Of a stretch of DNA of 37,761 nt, positions 15,910 to 23,639 are shown piece after piece. Position 1 is the first letter of the stretch, and the number at the start of each line of letters is the position of its first letter. Made by a program: the position numbers and the translations under genes. The notes under the pieces are model-generated. The model ran no database searches and was not told where the DNA came from. It worked only from the letters and a program-made list of their open reading frames with translations. Origin of the DNA: Neptuniibacter sp. (lineage in GTDB: Bacteria; Pseudomonadota; Gammaproteobacteria; Pseudomonadales; Balneatricaceae). Location of the stretch: NCBI RefSeq assembly GCF_024231755.1, contig NZ_JAAEQH010000061.1, positions 1 to 37,761 on the forward strand, read 5' to 3'.

Positions 15910-16316
15910 GACAGCGCGTGCTTCTTTCACAGCAGCAGGATGATGCGGAAATCAATATGACACCTATGCTGGATGTGGTGTTCATCATGCTTATCTTTTT
16001 TATCGTATCTACCTCATTCGTGCGTGAAGCGGGGATTGATGTTAACCGTCCCAGTGCGGAGAGCAGCGAATCACAGAGCAAAACGGCAGTGCTCGTTGCA
16101 ATCTCGTCGGATAATGAGATTTGGGTTGATCGAAAAGCAGTTGATGTTCGAATGGTTCGTCCTGCAATTGAGCGCCTAAAAAGCGAACAATCTGAGATCA
16201 ATGTTGTTATCCAGGCAGATGAAATGGCGACGACAGGTCAGTTAGTAAAAGTTATTGATCAGCTGCGTCTGGCCAAAGTTCAGTACACCGTCGCTACCCA
16301 GGCTGGTGCTGAGTAA
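15906..16316 (+). CDS. exbD: ExbD, TonB-complex subunit
   Basis: 136-residue ExbD/TolR protein. A short cytoplasmic N-terminus (EINMTPMLDVVFIMLIFF) leads into one TM helix carrying the essential Asp of the proton path (MLDVVF), followed by a periplasmic domain ending KVQYTVATQAGAE. The ATG at 15906 forms an ATGA overlap with the exbB stop and is preferred over an in-frame TTG two codons earlier. The stop overlaps the tonB start (TAATG), indicating translational coupling. Confidence 0.95.
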   Translation: MRQRVLLSQQQDDAEINMTPMLDVVFIMLIFFIVSTSFVREAGIDVNRPSAESSESQSKTAVLVAISSDNEIWVDRKAVDVRMVRPAIERLKSEQSEINVVIQADEMATTGQLVKVIDQLRLAKVQYTVATQAGAE

Positions 16317-16957
16317 TGTTTCGTACAATTCTTGTCGCGCCTGCCGGACTGTTTATGGCCTTGTTGCTGTTCTATGCACTGGCCATGCTGTCTGGCATAG
16401 GTGCTCGTGTTGAGCCTAAGCGTGAATCAGTACCAGACCTTAACTTTCTCATGGTGCGTCAAGATAGTCAGATAGAGTTAAGGAAAAGAGAACTGCCTCC
16501 TGAGCCTGAAGATATTGTGCCTCAGACTCAGCCTGAAATGCCGCAGATGCAGAAGGAGGTGGTGGCTGTAAATTCACCTGTGCCAACGGTCAATGTTCCG
16601 GATATCAATGTAGGTGTTGTGCTATCGCTTACACCTACCCTGAATAATCTAGTAATGCCTACGCCTGAGCTGATTCTTGATACAAACCCCGTGGCGTTAA
16701 GTCAGGTGCCGCCAAGTTATCCGCGCAGAGCTTTGCGTAAAAAGTTAGAAGGCCGGGTCATGGTCGAGTTCCTGGTTACTGAAGCTGGAACTGTCAAACC
16801 AGGTTCTGTGGTGGTGATTGAATCTAAACCTGAAGGTGTTTTTGATTCCGCCGTATTAAGAGCGATACAGCGCTGGCGTTTCAAAACCCGTGTTGTAGAC
16901 GGTAAAGCAGTGCCTTTTAAAGCTCGTCAAGAACTTGAATTTAAATTGGAGCGATAA
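16316..16957 (+). CDS. tonB: TonB energy transducer
   Basis: TonB of 213 residues: TM anchor about 8-29, a modest proline-rich spacer (ELPPEPEDIVPQTQPEMP), and a C-terminal domain from about 133 (PPSYPRRALRKKLEGRVMVE) to the end with the family signature AVLRAIQRWRFKTRV. This domain contacts TonB boxes of the outer-membrane receptors. It is the only tonB in the window and is framed by receptors on both sides, so it most likely serves those receptors. The spacer is short, as in Vibrio TonB2, which there needs TtpC. It ends just before the TPR gene. Confidence 0.95.
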   Translation: MFRTILVAPAGLFMALLLFYALAMLSGIGARVEPKRESVPDLNFLMVRQDSQIELRKRELPPEPEDIVPQTQPEMPQMQKEVVAVNSPVPTVNVPDINVGVVLSLTPTLNNLVMPTPELILDTNPVALSQVPPSYPRRALRKKLEGRVMVEFLVTEAGTVKPGSVVVIESKPEGVFDSAVLRAIQRWRFKTRVVDGKAVPFKARQELEFKLER

Positions 16958-16958
16958 C

Positions 16959-18161
16959 ATGTTGAGAAAATTTGTTCTCCTCTTTCTTTTGCTTTTATCA
17001 CCGGTGGCTTTTGCTGCTGGGAATCAGCTGTCCCAGTACGAGTATAAACAGCTTTCAGGAGCATTTAAGCTCATGGAGGAGGGAAGTCTGACGCAGGCGC
17101 GTAAACTCCTAAAACAGGCTCAGCCCAATATGAAATCTGATTATGCCAAAGCGCTGGTGTTCCAGAATTTGGCCCAGATTGCACTTCATTCTGAGCAGTT
17201 TTCAGTTGCATTGAAAAATCTGAAGCAGGCAAAAGTTTTAAATGCTTTGCCTAAAGATCAGCAGGATAACCTTGATCATACATTAGGTCAGTTGTACTGC
17301 ATGCAGGAGAGCTGGAGTAGCTGCATAAAACATCTAAAGCAGTGGATGGCAGCCGTGCCAGGCAGTGTGAAGCCCAGTGATCATCTATTGGTTGCTCAGG
17401 CATATTCACAGCTTGAAAGCTGGAAATTAGTTCTGCCTCATATCAGCAAGGCGATCAATGCAAAGAAAATTGCACCGCAGAATTGGTATCAACTTAAGGT
17501 TGTTGCACATGTCCGCTTAAAACAATGGTCACAGGCAGCAAAACAGCAGCAAGTATTGCTCAGGCACTACTCTGATAAGCCAGGAGAGTGGCGTCAGTTG
17601 GTTTCACTGCAGTTGCAGGCCAAGCAGCGTAAGTCAGCTTTGGCTACCCAGCGCCTGGGATATAACCGCAAAATCCTGCGTAAACCCACCGATTACACTT
17701 TATTAGCTCAATTACTAATGAATCAGAATATCCCTTATCAAGCCGGCATAGTTTTGCAGGAAGGTATGAAAGCAAAAGTTGTTAAAGCTTCCGTACGCAA
17801 TCTAAGGATATTAAGTCAGGCATGGATCGTAGCAAAAGAGATGGATAAGGCGATTGGTATTCTTAAGCGCCTTAATCAGATTGCTCCCAATGAAAAAACA
17901 GCGGCACAGTTAGCACAGATACAGATTCAGGAGCGCAAGTGGAAAGGTGCGGAAGCCACCCTTGTGAAAGCGCTGAAGAAAAGTGTTGAACCTGCCGAGT
18001 TGCAGCTGATGCTGGGCATTACTCGTCTTAATATGAAGAAATATGATGCTGCGCGCAGTGCGTTTGATCAGGCAGGAAAAAGCAGTAAATACGAAAAAAC
18101 TGTAGCTGGCTGGATTCGTTATCTGGATCAAATGAATGCTGTAAATGAGTTGAGAGGCTAA
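16959..18161 (+). CDS. TPR protein of the TonB operon
   Basis: Secreted protein of 400 residues from ATG 16959 (GGAG just upstream; the longer frame from 16935 lacks the signal peptide at its start). Signal peptide ends VAFA. The rest is helical with repeated TPR-like units, for example AKALVFQNLAQIALHSEQFS and ELQLMLGITRLNMKKYDAA. A TPR gene closes the TonB2-type operon in Vibrio and relatives; it is thought to aid assembly or outer-membrane contacts of the complex, but the exact role is unknown. The next gene, regulator B, begins 6 bp after the stop, so the regulator pair is part of this operon. Confidence 0.88.
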   Translation: MLRKFVLLFLLLLSPVAFAAGNQLSQYEYKQLSGAFKLMEEGSLTQARKLLKQAQPNMKSDYAKALVFQNLAQIALHSEQFSVALKNLKQAKVLNALPKDQQDNLDHTLGQLYCMQESWSSCIKHLKQWMAAVPGSVKPSDHLLVAQAYSQLESWKLVLPHISKAINAKKIAPQNWYQLKVVAHVRLKQWSQAAKQQQVLLRHYSDKPGEWRQLVSLQLQAKQRKSALATQRLGYNRKILRKPTDYTLLAQLLMNQNIPYQAGIVLQEGMKAKVVKASVRNLRILSQAWIVAKEMDKAIGILKRLNQIAPNEKTAAQLAQIQIQERKWKGAEATLVKALKKSVEPAELQLMLGITRLNMKKYDAARSAFDQAGKSSKYEKTVAGWIRYLDQMNAVNELRG

Positions 18162-18167
18162 AAGTTA

Positions 18168-18905
18168 ATGAACTCACTAACTATTCCCGAATTATCTGAA
18201 AACCAGAACGATACTTCATTTAACCCCGCTCGCATCTTGTTGATCGAAGATGATCGAGAGGTCAGTCATTCAGTTGCTGAGCTGTTACGCAATAAAGGCT
18301 ATCACTGCGTTCAGAGTTTTAATGGCCGTGAAGGTCTGGTCATGGCCATTAATCAGAACTTTGACCTGATCCTTCTCGACAAAATGCTACCTGAGTTAGA
18401 TGGCCTTGAGTTGTTGCAGCGCTTAAGAAAATACAAAGATACACCGGTTTTAATGCTTTCCGCCTGTGGTGCTGAGCAGGATAGGATTGATGGATTTAAC
18501 GGTGGTGCGGACGATTACCTTCCTAAACCCTTTAACACAACAGAATTAGAGCTGCGTATTGTCGCCTTACTGCGTAGAAGTCGGAATCACAATAAGCCGG
18601 TTAGGTCCGGTGCGATTATCACAGATGGTGATCTGGTTCTGGACACACATAATCAGCAATTGACTATCGCAGGGCAAGAAGTCGAGTTAACCCCAATTGA
18701 GTTTGAACTACTTAAAACTTTTCTAGGCCATAAAGATGAAGTGTTAAGTAAGCCTTACTTGTATCAGTTGGTACTTAAAAAACCATTTAGCCGTTATGAT
18801 CGCAGCCTTGATATGCATGTCAGTAATCTGCGTTCAAAAATGAATATGCCCGATGAGGCCAAGAGAATTCATACGGTACGTGGCCAGGGGTACTGCTATA
18901 AATGA
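18168..18905 (+). CDS. OmpR/CpxR-like response regulator B
   Basis: Response regulator of 245 residues, paralogue of the one at 4357, with an extra ~14-residue N-terminal tail. Acidic pocket EDD at 27-29, phospho-acceptor Asp71 (LILLDKMLPE), switch Ser98 followed by the same unusual ACGAEQ, Lys120. The DNA-binding domain has YDRSLDMHVSNLRSK and ends GQGYCYK. The conserved recognition region implies that both regulators bind similar DNA, presumably the tandem GTAAA boxes of this island. It is transcribed from the Fur- and box-controlled TonB operon promoter, which would make a feedback loop. The kinase start overlaps its stop (ATGA). Confidence 0.93.
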   Translation: MNSLTIPELSENQNDTSFNPARILLIEDDREVSHSVAELLRNKGYHCVQSFNGREGLVMAINQNFDLILLDKMLPELDGLELLQRLRKYKDTPVLMLSACGAEQDRIDGFNGGADDYLPKPFNTTELELRIVALLRRSRNHNKPVRSGAIITDGDLVLDTHNQQLTIAGQEVELTPIEFELLKTFLGHKDEVLSKPYLYQLVLKKPFSRYDRSLDMHVSNLRSKMNMPDEAKRIHTVRGQGYCYK

Positions 18906-20236
18906 GCAGGCGTCTTTTCTGGAAATTGAATTTCAGCTTCCTTGCCGTTTCTCTAATCGTTTTCTCAAGTCTGCATTACGTTTCATCGGTTTTGACTGTC
19001 TCAATGACTGAGATAAGCAATGATAATCAACAATTACTATTGTCGTACGCCGAGAGGGCGGAAGCGCTTCACAATCAAGGGGATTCTGCTGCTATTGTCG
19101 CTCTTACTCAAGAGGTAAGGGACGAGTTAGATGTTTGGTCTGCGGTTGTATCGCCTGATAATCGAATTATTTCTGGTAAAGCTTTACCAGGCCACCTTAA
19201 TCTTGGTTTTCAAAGGTATGTTTATTGGCCTATTCATCACTTCATGAAAGATGTGGTAATAGGCTTGGACTTCACCGAAAGCAATGCATCTTTTGTGATT
19301 GAGCTGCCTTCTTTTATGTATCCAAACGTTAATACCGCGCTGATACATAATCTGCTCACGATCGTAATACCTTCTCTTATGCTGATGTTGTTTTGTTGGA
19401 TTGTGTATCGCTATCTTATGCGGCCGCTTGAAGCGCTGAATAAGGGGACAGTCAAACTATCAGAGGGAGATCTTAGTGCTCGGGTATTGCCTGAAATTTC
19501 TGCTAACCGAAAAGATGAGTTAACTCAGGTAGCTGCATCATTCGATAGTATGGCTGATAGGATCGAAAGGTTAGTTACTTCACAGCGACAGCTATTAGGG
19601 GATCTTTCCCATGAATTACGTACTCCTCTTACACGCATCGGACTGGCAATAGATATCTGTAAACAGGATGGAGAAGATACCAAAAATTTCCTGCCTAGAT
19701 TAGAAAGGGAGGTTGGGCAGATGCATGGATTGGTTGAGGATGCCCTGACCCTGGCCTGGTTGGAAAGTGAACCTGTTCTTGAGCAAGAAGGCGACTTTAA
19801 TCTGGCAACGTTGTTGAACCTGATTAGCGAGGATGCAGAGTTTGAGTATCCTGGAAGGTCAATTCACAGAGATTATCCGGCTGATTTGTATCTGTCAGGC
19901 TCATCACAGCAGGTTTTATCCCAGTGCATTGAAAATGTCCTGCGCAACGCATTGAAGTATGCGCCGGCTGATGAGTCTGTTGAAATTTCGTGTCTCATAC
20001 AGCAGGAAAGTTACCTGCTTATTATTTCTGATCGAGGAACGGGTGTTCCGGAAGACTGCTTAGAGAAGATATTTGAACCTTTTTATCGGACGGATAAAGC
20101 CAGATCCAGAGAGCAGGGCGGCTTTGGTCTTGGTCTAGCCCTTTGTAAGCGCCAAATGACTGCTATAGGCGGAAAGATATGGGCTGAGGTGAATAATAAT
20201 GGTGGCCTCAGCATCAAGTTTCTTATTCCTAAATAG
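18902..20236 (+). CDS. Membrane histidine kinase B (partner of 18168)
   Basis: Kinase of 444 residues, the same length as kinase A. TM1 about 9-30, periplasmic sensor 31-148, TM2 about 149-172, HAMP to about 224, HisKA with His237 (GDLSHELRTP), N box NVLRNALKYAP, G boxes DRGTGVPEDC and GGFGLGLALCKRQM. The sensor contains WPIHHFMKD where kinase A has WMIHLYHNY, so a His pair or cluster sits at the same place, but it is less His-rich overall. This suggests related but different ligands for the two sensors. The gene ends the TonB operon; the following receptor B has its own promoter. Confidence 0.93.
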   Translation: MSRRLFWKLNFSFLAVSLIVFSSLHYVSSVLTVSMTEISNDNQQLLLSYAERAEALHNQGDSAAIVALTQEVRDELDVWSAVVSPDNRIISGKALPGHLNLGFQRYVYWPIHHFMKDVVIGLDFTESNASFVIELPSFMYPNVNTALIHNLLTIVIPSLMLMLFCWIVYRYLMRPLEALNKGTVKLSEGDLSARVLPEISANRKDELTQVAASFDSMADRIERLVTSQRQLLGDLSHELRTPLTRIGLAIDICKQDGEDTKNFLPRLEREVGQMHGLVEDALTLAWLESEPVLEQEGDFNLATLLNLISEDAEFEYPGRSIHRDYPADLYLSGSSQQVLSQCIENVLRNALKYAPADESVEISCLIQQESYLLIISDRGTGVPEDCLEKIFEPFYRTDKARSREQGGFGLGLALCKRQMTAIGGKIWAEVNNNGGLSIKFLIPK

Positions 20237-20286
20237 ATCTCAGGTGGATCTTATTTCCCCAAAAATTTGGATTCCAGTTTTTATCT

Positions 20287-20333
20287 GTAAGTTTTGTAAA
20301 GATTGTCACAAAGCTATGATTGATACGTATAAT
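20287..20333 (+). promoter_or_regulatory. Promoter of receptor B, tandem GTAAG-N4-GTAAA box
   Basis: GTAAG-TTTT-GTAAA at 20287-20300, then 27 bp, then a perfect TATAAT at 20328-20333. The box ends 70 bp before the start codon. It closely parallels the receptor A and TonB operon promoters. Confidence 0.65.
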
Positions 20334-20349
20334 GCGAACGATTCGTATT
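20331..20349. promoter_or_regulatory. Probable Fur box over the receptor B -10/start site
   Basis: AATGCGAACGATTCGTATT is a 19-bp inverted repeat (AATGCGAA/TTCGTATT, one mismatch) matching 12 of 19 Fur consensus positions in the AATGCGAAT-type variant. It overlaps the -10 and the expected transcription start. Confidence 0.45.
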
Positions 20350-20370
20350 AAGTATTATCTGGTGAGTTAG

Positions 20371-22326
20371 ATGAAAAAGTTTGTTAATGCTAAAAAATTG
20401 CCACTTGTTTTGGCGGTTGGCATGGCGACCCAGGCATGGGCCAATGATGCGGTAGTAGAGAATGAAGCGCTTCAGGTTTGGGGAACAGAGATAAGCAGTG
20501 CATCCTCGATGTTAAGCGACGACATCGCACTTAAGCAGGCGGATCATTTGAGTGATCTGCTTCGCGATCAGCCGGGTGTAGATATTGGCGGGGCTCACTC
20601 TACTAACCAGCGCATCAGCATTCGTGGCCTTCAGGATCTGGATCTTGAAATCACAATCGATGGTGCTCGTCAGAATAACTTCATGTATCACCATATGGGT
20701 AACCTGCTGATCAACGCCGATATCCTTAAAGCGGTAGATCTACAAGTGGGTACAAACTCTGTACTAAATGGCGGCCTTTCTGGTGGCATCGCATTTGAAA
20801 CTAAAGATGCAAAAGATTTGCTGCGTGACGGACAGCAGTTTGGTGCGCGCATTTCCGGAACAGCGGCTAGCAACGACTATTACGGATATTCAGTAACTGC
20901 TTACGGTCAGCTAAACGATCAGCTGGATATTCTGGCTTACTTCAATCAGAACGATCGTGACAATCCGGAAGACGGCGACGGTAATGAATCTGTTGGTAAC
21001 GACGGCGAACTTGATAACGGTCTGTTTAAAGTTGGTTTTGATATAGACGAATCCAACCGCCTGGAATTTAGCTATGACAACTATCAGGACGAAGGTAACT
21101 ATGCTCCGCGTCCTGATATGGGTGTGCTGACAAACTCTTCAATCACGGGCGTTGTGGTTTATCCGACTCGTTTTGAGCGCGAGACAATGACTCTGTCATA
21201 CGAGCTGGATCTGGGTGATTTGATTAACCTGCGTGCAACGCTGTACCGAAATGAAATTGATCTTTGGCGTGATGAAGCTGCGAATACTCGTGCTTCATAC
21301 CGTTATGCTGAAGGTGATTCGGAGCACACAGGCTTCAATCTATTAGCTGAGAGCATTGTTGATTCAGGCGATATCACGCATACAGTGCGTTATGGCTTAG
21401 AAACCTACGATCATGATACAGAGCTGCGTCATGACGGCGCTCTGGTTCGTCCTGAAAATGCTGAATCTCTGGCTGTATATGTCGAAGATGAGATCGATTT
21501 TGCAAATGGTCTGACTGTTACTCCTGGTGTGCGTTACAACAGCTATGAATTAGAAACTAATGTGGCTACAAAGAAATTTACCGACACTACTTTTGGTCTG
21601 AACGGTTCTTATGAGTTGAATGATGCATGGACAGTGCGAGCTGCAGCAACTCAGCTGTTCCAGGGGCCAAACCTGTCAGAAGTATTTATTGTTCCACGTA
21701 CGACTCCAGCAGAAAACCCGGGCCTGAAGCCTGAAACGGGCTTGAATAAAGAAATTGGTGTTTCTTACAGTCAAAATGATGTGATGAATTTGGATAAGCT
21801 GTCATTCTCCCTGACTCTGTTCCAGACGGATATTGATGACTATATCGACGACGAAGGTGTTGCAACGCTACGTAATATTGGCGATTACGAAGTTGATGGC
21901 TTTGAGGCTAGCCTGTCTCTAAGTAAGGGTAATCTGGATGCTCGTCTGACTTATGCTAGCTCTGAATCAGAAAATGTTGATTCTGGCGAGCCATTGGGTC
22001 GTCAGGTTGGTGACAGCATCTCTCTGGGGCTGGACTACTATGTGCCAGCGGCGGATCTGACACTTAACTGGACAAGCTTGTTCACTCAAGAAGAAGACTA
22101 CTACGATAAGCCAAAATTCGATGTTCACAACATCACTGCGCGTTGGGAACCACGTTCTGTTGATGGTCTGACTCTTACAGCGGGTGTTGAGAACCTGTTT
22201 GATGAGTACTACACATCTCACTCATCACGACTTGGTGATTCATTCCACCCAGTGTTTGGAGCGCTTCACCTTAACGATTACGAACCAGGTCGTAACGTTA
22301 AGCTGACAGCTGCTTACGTTTTCTGA
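20371..22326 (+). CDS. TonB-dependent receptor B, heme-receptor-like
   Basis: Receptor of 651 residues: signal peptide ending AWA (residue 24), candidate TonB box ALQVWGTE (33-40), plug to about 150, barrel ending Phe (TAAYVF). Plug motif GGIAFETKDAKDLL is of the heme/hemoglobin receptor type and matches receptor A; His107-His108 align with His122-His123 there. The FRAP box is altered (LFQGPNLSEVF) while the NPxL-like part is nearer normal (ENPGLKPETG). It is the clear paralogue of receptor A but with a different predicted ligand loop region. It stands between kinase B and the PepSY/DUF2271/DUF4198/ABC operon, so its cargo probably feeds that operon. A strong terminator follows. Confidence 0.92.
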   Translation: MKKFVNAKKLPLVLAVGMATQAWANDAVVENEALQVWGTEISSASSMLSDDIALKQADHLSDLLRDQPGVDIGGAHSTNQRISIRGLQDLDLEITIDGARQNNFMYHHMGNLLINADILKAVDLQVGTNSVLNGGLSGGIAFETKDAKDLLRDGQQFGARISGTAASNDYYGYSVTAYGQLNDQLDILAYFNQNDRDNPEDGDGNESVGNDGELDNGLFKVGFDIDESNRLEFSYDNYQDEGNYAPRPDMGVLTNSSITGVVVYPTRFERETMTLSYELDLGDLINLRATLYRNEIDLWRDEAANTRASYRYAEGDSEHTGFNLLAESIVDSGDITHTVRYGLETYDHDTELRHDGALVRPENAESLAVYVEDEIDFANGLTVTPGVRYNSYELETNVATKKFTDTTFGLNGSYELNDAWTVRAAATQLFQGPNLSEVFIVPRTTPAENPGLKPETGLNKEIGVSYSQNDVMNLDKLSFSLTLFQTDIDDYIDDEGVATLRNIGDYEVDGFEASLSLSKGNLDARLTYASSESENVDSGEPLGRQVGDSISLGLDYYVPAADLTLNWTSLFTQEEDYYDKPKFDVHNITARWEPRSVDGLTLTAGVENLFDEYYTSHSSRLGDSFHPVFGALHLNDYEPGRNVKLTAAYVF

Positions 22327-22358
22327 TCTTTTCCCCCTTCTGGAAAGTGATGACCCCA

Positions 22359-22385
22359 GCGCCTTAATTCCTTAAGGCGCTTTTT
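22359..22385 (+). terminator. Terminator after receptor B
   Basis: Perfect 9-bp stem GCGCCTTAA/TTAAGGCGC, loop TTCC, then TTTTT. It ends 2 bp before the next promoter box. Confidence 0.9.
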
Positions 22386-22387
22386 CT

Positions 22388-22432
22388 GTAAAGAATGTAA
22401 CGATGATAGGGGAAAGGGTGCGTATCCATTAA
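22388..22432 (+). promoter_or_regulatory. Promoter of the PepSY-ABC operon, GTAAA-N4-GTAAC box
   Basis: GTAAA-GAAT-GTAAC at 22388-22401 directly follows the receptor B terminator. The best -10 candidate, CATTAA (22427-22432), is weak. A Fur-like stretch, AACGCTTTTCATTCTCACT (13 of 19), lies just downstream at 22431-22449. The box ends 54 bp before the ATG. Confidence 0.5.
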
Positions 22433-22455
22433 CGTAACGCTTTTCATTCTCACTG

Positions 22456-23127
22456 ATGTCTATGAACCAACTCGTCCAAACGACTCTTGAAAGCAAACTT
22501 GATACTGGGTCGAAATCCAGAATCAAGAACAAGAGCAATCGATTAATCAGAACGCTGCATGTCTACACATCTATGTTGATGCTGCTGATTATGCTGTTCT
22601 TTACGATTACCGGTATCACGCTTAATCATCGTGATTGGTTTTCTTCCACTGAACCTGCCTTTCAGACTGAAATTCCTCTGCCCGATTCTTTTGCGACCAC
22701 TTCCCAATGGGAGAGCGATCCCTTGCAACAGGGGCATCTCTTGCGTCGCTGGCTGCAATCAGAGCATGCGGTTTATGGAAATAAAGTTAGTTATGAGTGG
22801 GAGCCGGAAGAGTTTCTTCTGGTAATTGATATCAAGCAACCAGGTGGCTTCAGCATTATCGAAGCAGACATTGAGTCTGGTTTGATCCTACTAGAGCAAC
22901 AAGACTATGGGTTTATAGCGACACTTAATGATCTGCATATGGGGCGTTACAGCGGTGATCTGTGGAGCCTGTTTATCGATCTTTCAGCTCTGGTCATGTT
23001 GTTTTTTACATTAACTGGCTTCTGGCTGGTAATCCCTCAGAAAAAGAAACGTACAAAACTGTTTGCACTCACCGCAGCGGGAAGCGCTGTTATGGGTGGT
23101 ACATATCTAGGAGTGATGCTCTTGTGA
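22456..23127 (+). CDS. PepSY-TM inner-membrane protein B, short form
   Basis: Protein of 223 residues in the short PepSY-associated TM family. TM1 about 37-56 (lead-in TLHVYTSM, exit TGITLNHRDWF), a periplasmic loop 60-160, TM2 about 169-190 after NDLHMGRYSGDLW, and TM3 near the C-terminus (AAGSAVMGGTYLGVMLL). His35, His58 and His161 are at the positions conserved in the family and are candidate heme or electron-path ligands. Members next to DUF2271 genes are thought to pass electrons across the membrane to a flavinylated partner; the next gene encodes such a partner and overlaps by 4 bp (GTGA). ATG 22462 is an alternative start. No clear ribosome site. Confidence 0.88.
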   Translation: MSMNQLVQTTLESKLDTGSKSRIKNKSNRLIRTLHVYTSMLMLLIMLFFTITGITLNHRDWFSSTEPAFQTEIPLPDSFATTSQWESDPLQQGHLLRRWLQSEHAVYGNKVSYEWEPEEFLLVIDIKQPGGFSIIEADIESGLILLEQQDYGFIATLNDLHMGRYSGDLWSLFIDLSALVMLFFTLTGFWLVIPQKKKRTKLFALTAAGSAVMGGTYLGVMLL

Positions 23128-23636
23128 AGAATAGAGCGAAGAAAATTATCAATACCGCATTACTAGGTTCAGCGCTGCTTTGCTCGCCATTGGTACAGGC
23201 AGAAACTGTAACAATTGATATGCAGTTGCCTGCGCTAAATACCTCTAAATATCAACGTCCATTTGTGGCTGTTTGGGTTGAACAGAAAGGCCAGCGCCAA
23301 GCAGTTAAAACAGTCAGCGTCTGGTTTGATGACAAAAAATGGCTAAAGGATATCCGACGTTGGTGGCGTAAAGCGGGTCGTTATGACCAGGCTGTAGATG
23401 CTGTTACTGGGGCAACAAAACCTCCTGGCAAATATCAGCTGCAGTGGGATGGTACAGATCTCCAGGGCAATGCTCTGCCTGCGGGTGAGTACACCCTGTA
23501 TCTGGAAGCAGTAAGAGAACACGGCAACCGTACATTGTTAAAGCAAAAGGTGACACTAGGTGCGGGCAAAGTACAGGAATACACACTGACTGCCGGCGAT
23601 GAACTAGGCCCGGTCAGTATCAGAGTTGGAGACTAA
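23124..23636 (+). CDS. DUF2271 periplasmic protein with flavinylation motif
   Basis: Secreted protein of 170 residues from GTG 23124, with AGGAG 10 bp upstream; an open frame extending 162 bp further upstream is out-of-context overlap with PepSY-B. Signal peptide ends LVQA (residue 26). The DUF2271 core follows: PFVAVWVEQ, KTVSVWF and KYQLQWDGTD, with GNALPAGEYTL. DAVTGAT at 92-98 fits the D-x-x-[ST]-G-A-[ST] pattern at which ApbE attaches FMN to Thr/Ser. DUF2271 proteins beside PepSY-TM proteins are regarded as likely flavinylated periplasmic redox partners in iron uptake loci. No apbE gene is in the window, so modification would need one elsewhere. Inferred role: reduction of Fe(III) or another chelated metal. 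Confidence 0.88.
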   Translation: MKNRAKKIINTALLGSALLCSPLVQAETVTIDMQLPALNTSKYQRPFVAVWVEQKGQRQAVKTVSVWFDDKKWLKDIRRWWRKAGRYDQAVDAVTGATKPPGKYQLQWDGTDLQGNALPAGEYTLYLEAVREHGNRTLLKQKVTLGAGKVQEYTLTAGDELGPVSIRVGD

Positions 23637-23639
23637 ATA

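Noticed and set aside
22962..23123. 54-codon N-terminal extension of the DUF2271 protein
   Set aside because: It overlaps PepSY-B out of frame and would bury the signal peptide; GTG 23124 has a good ribosome site.
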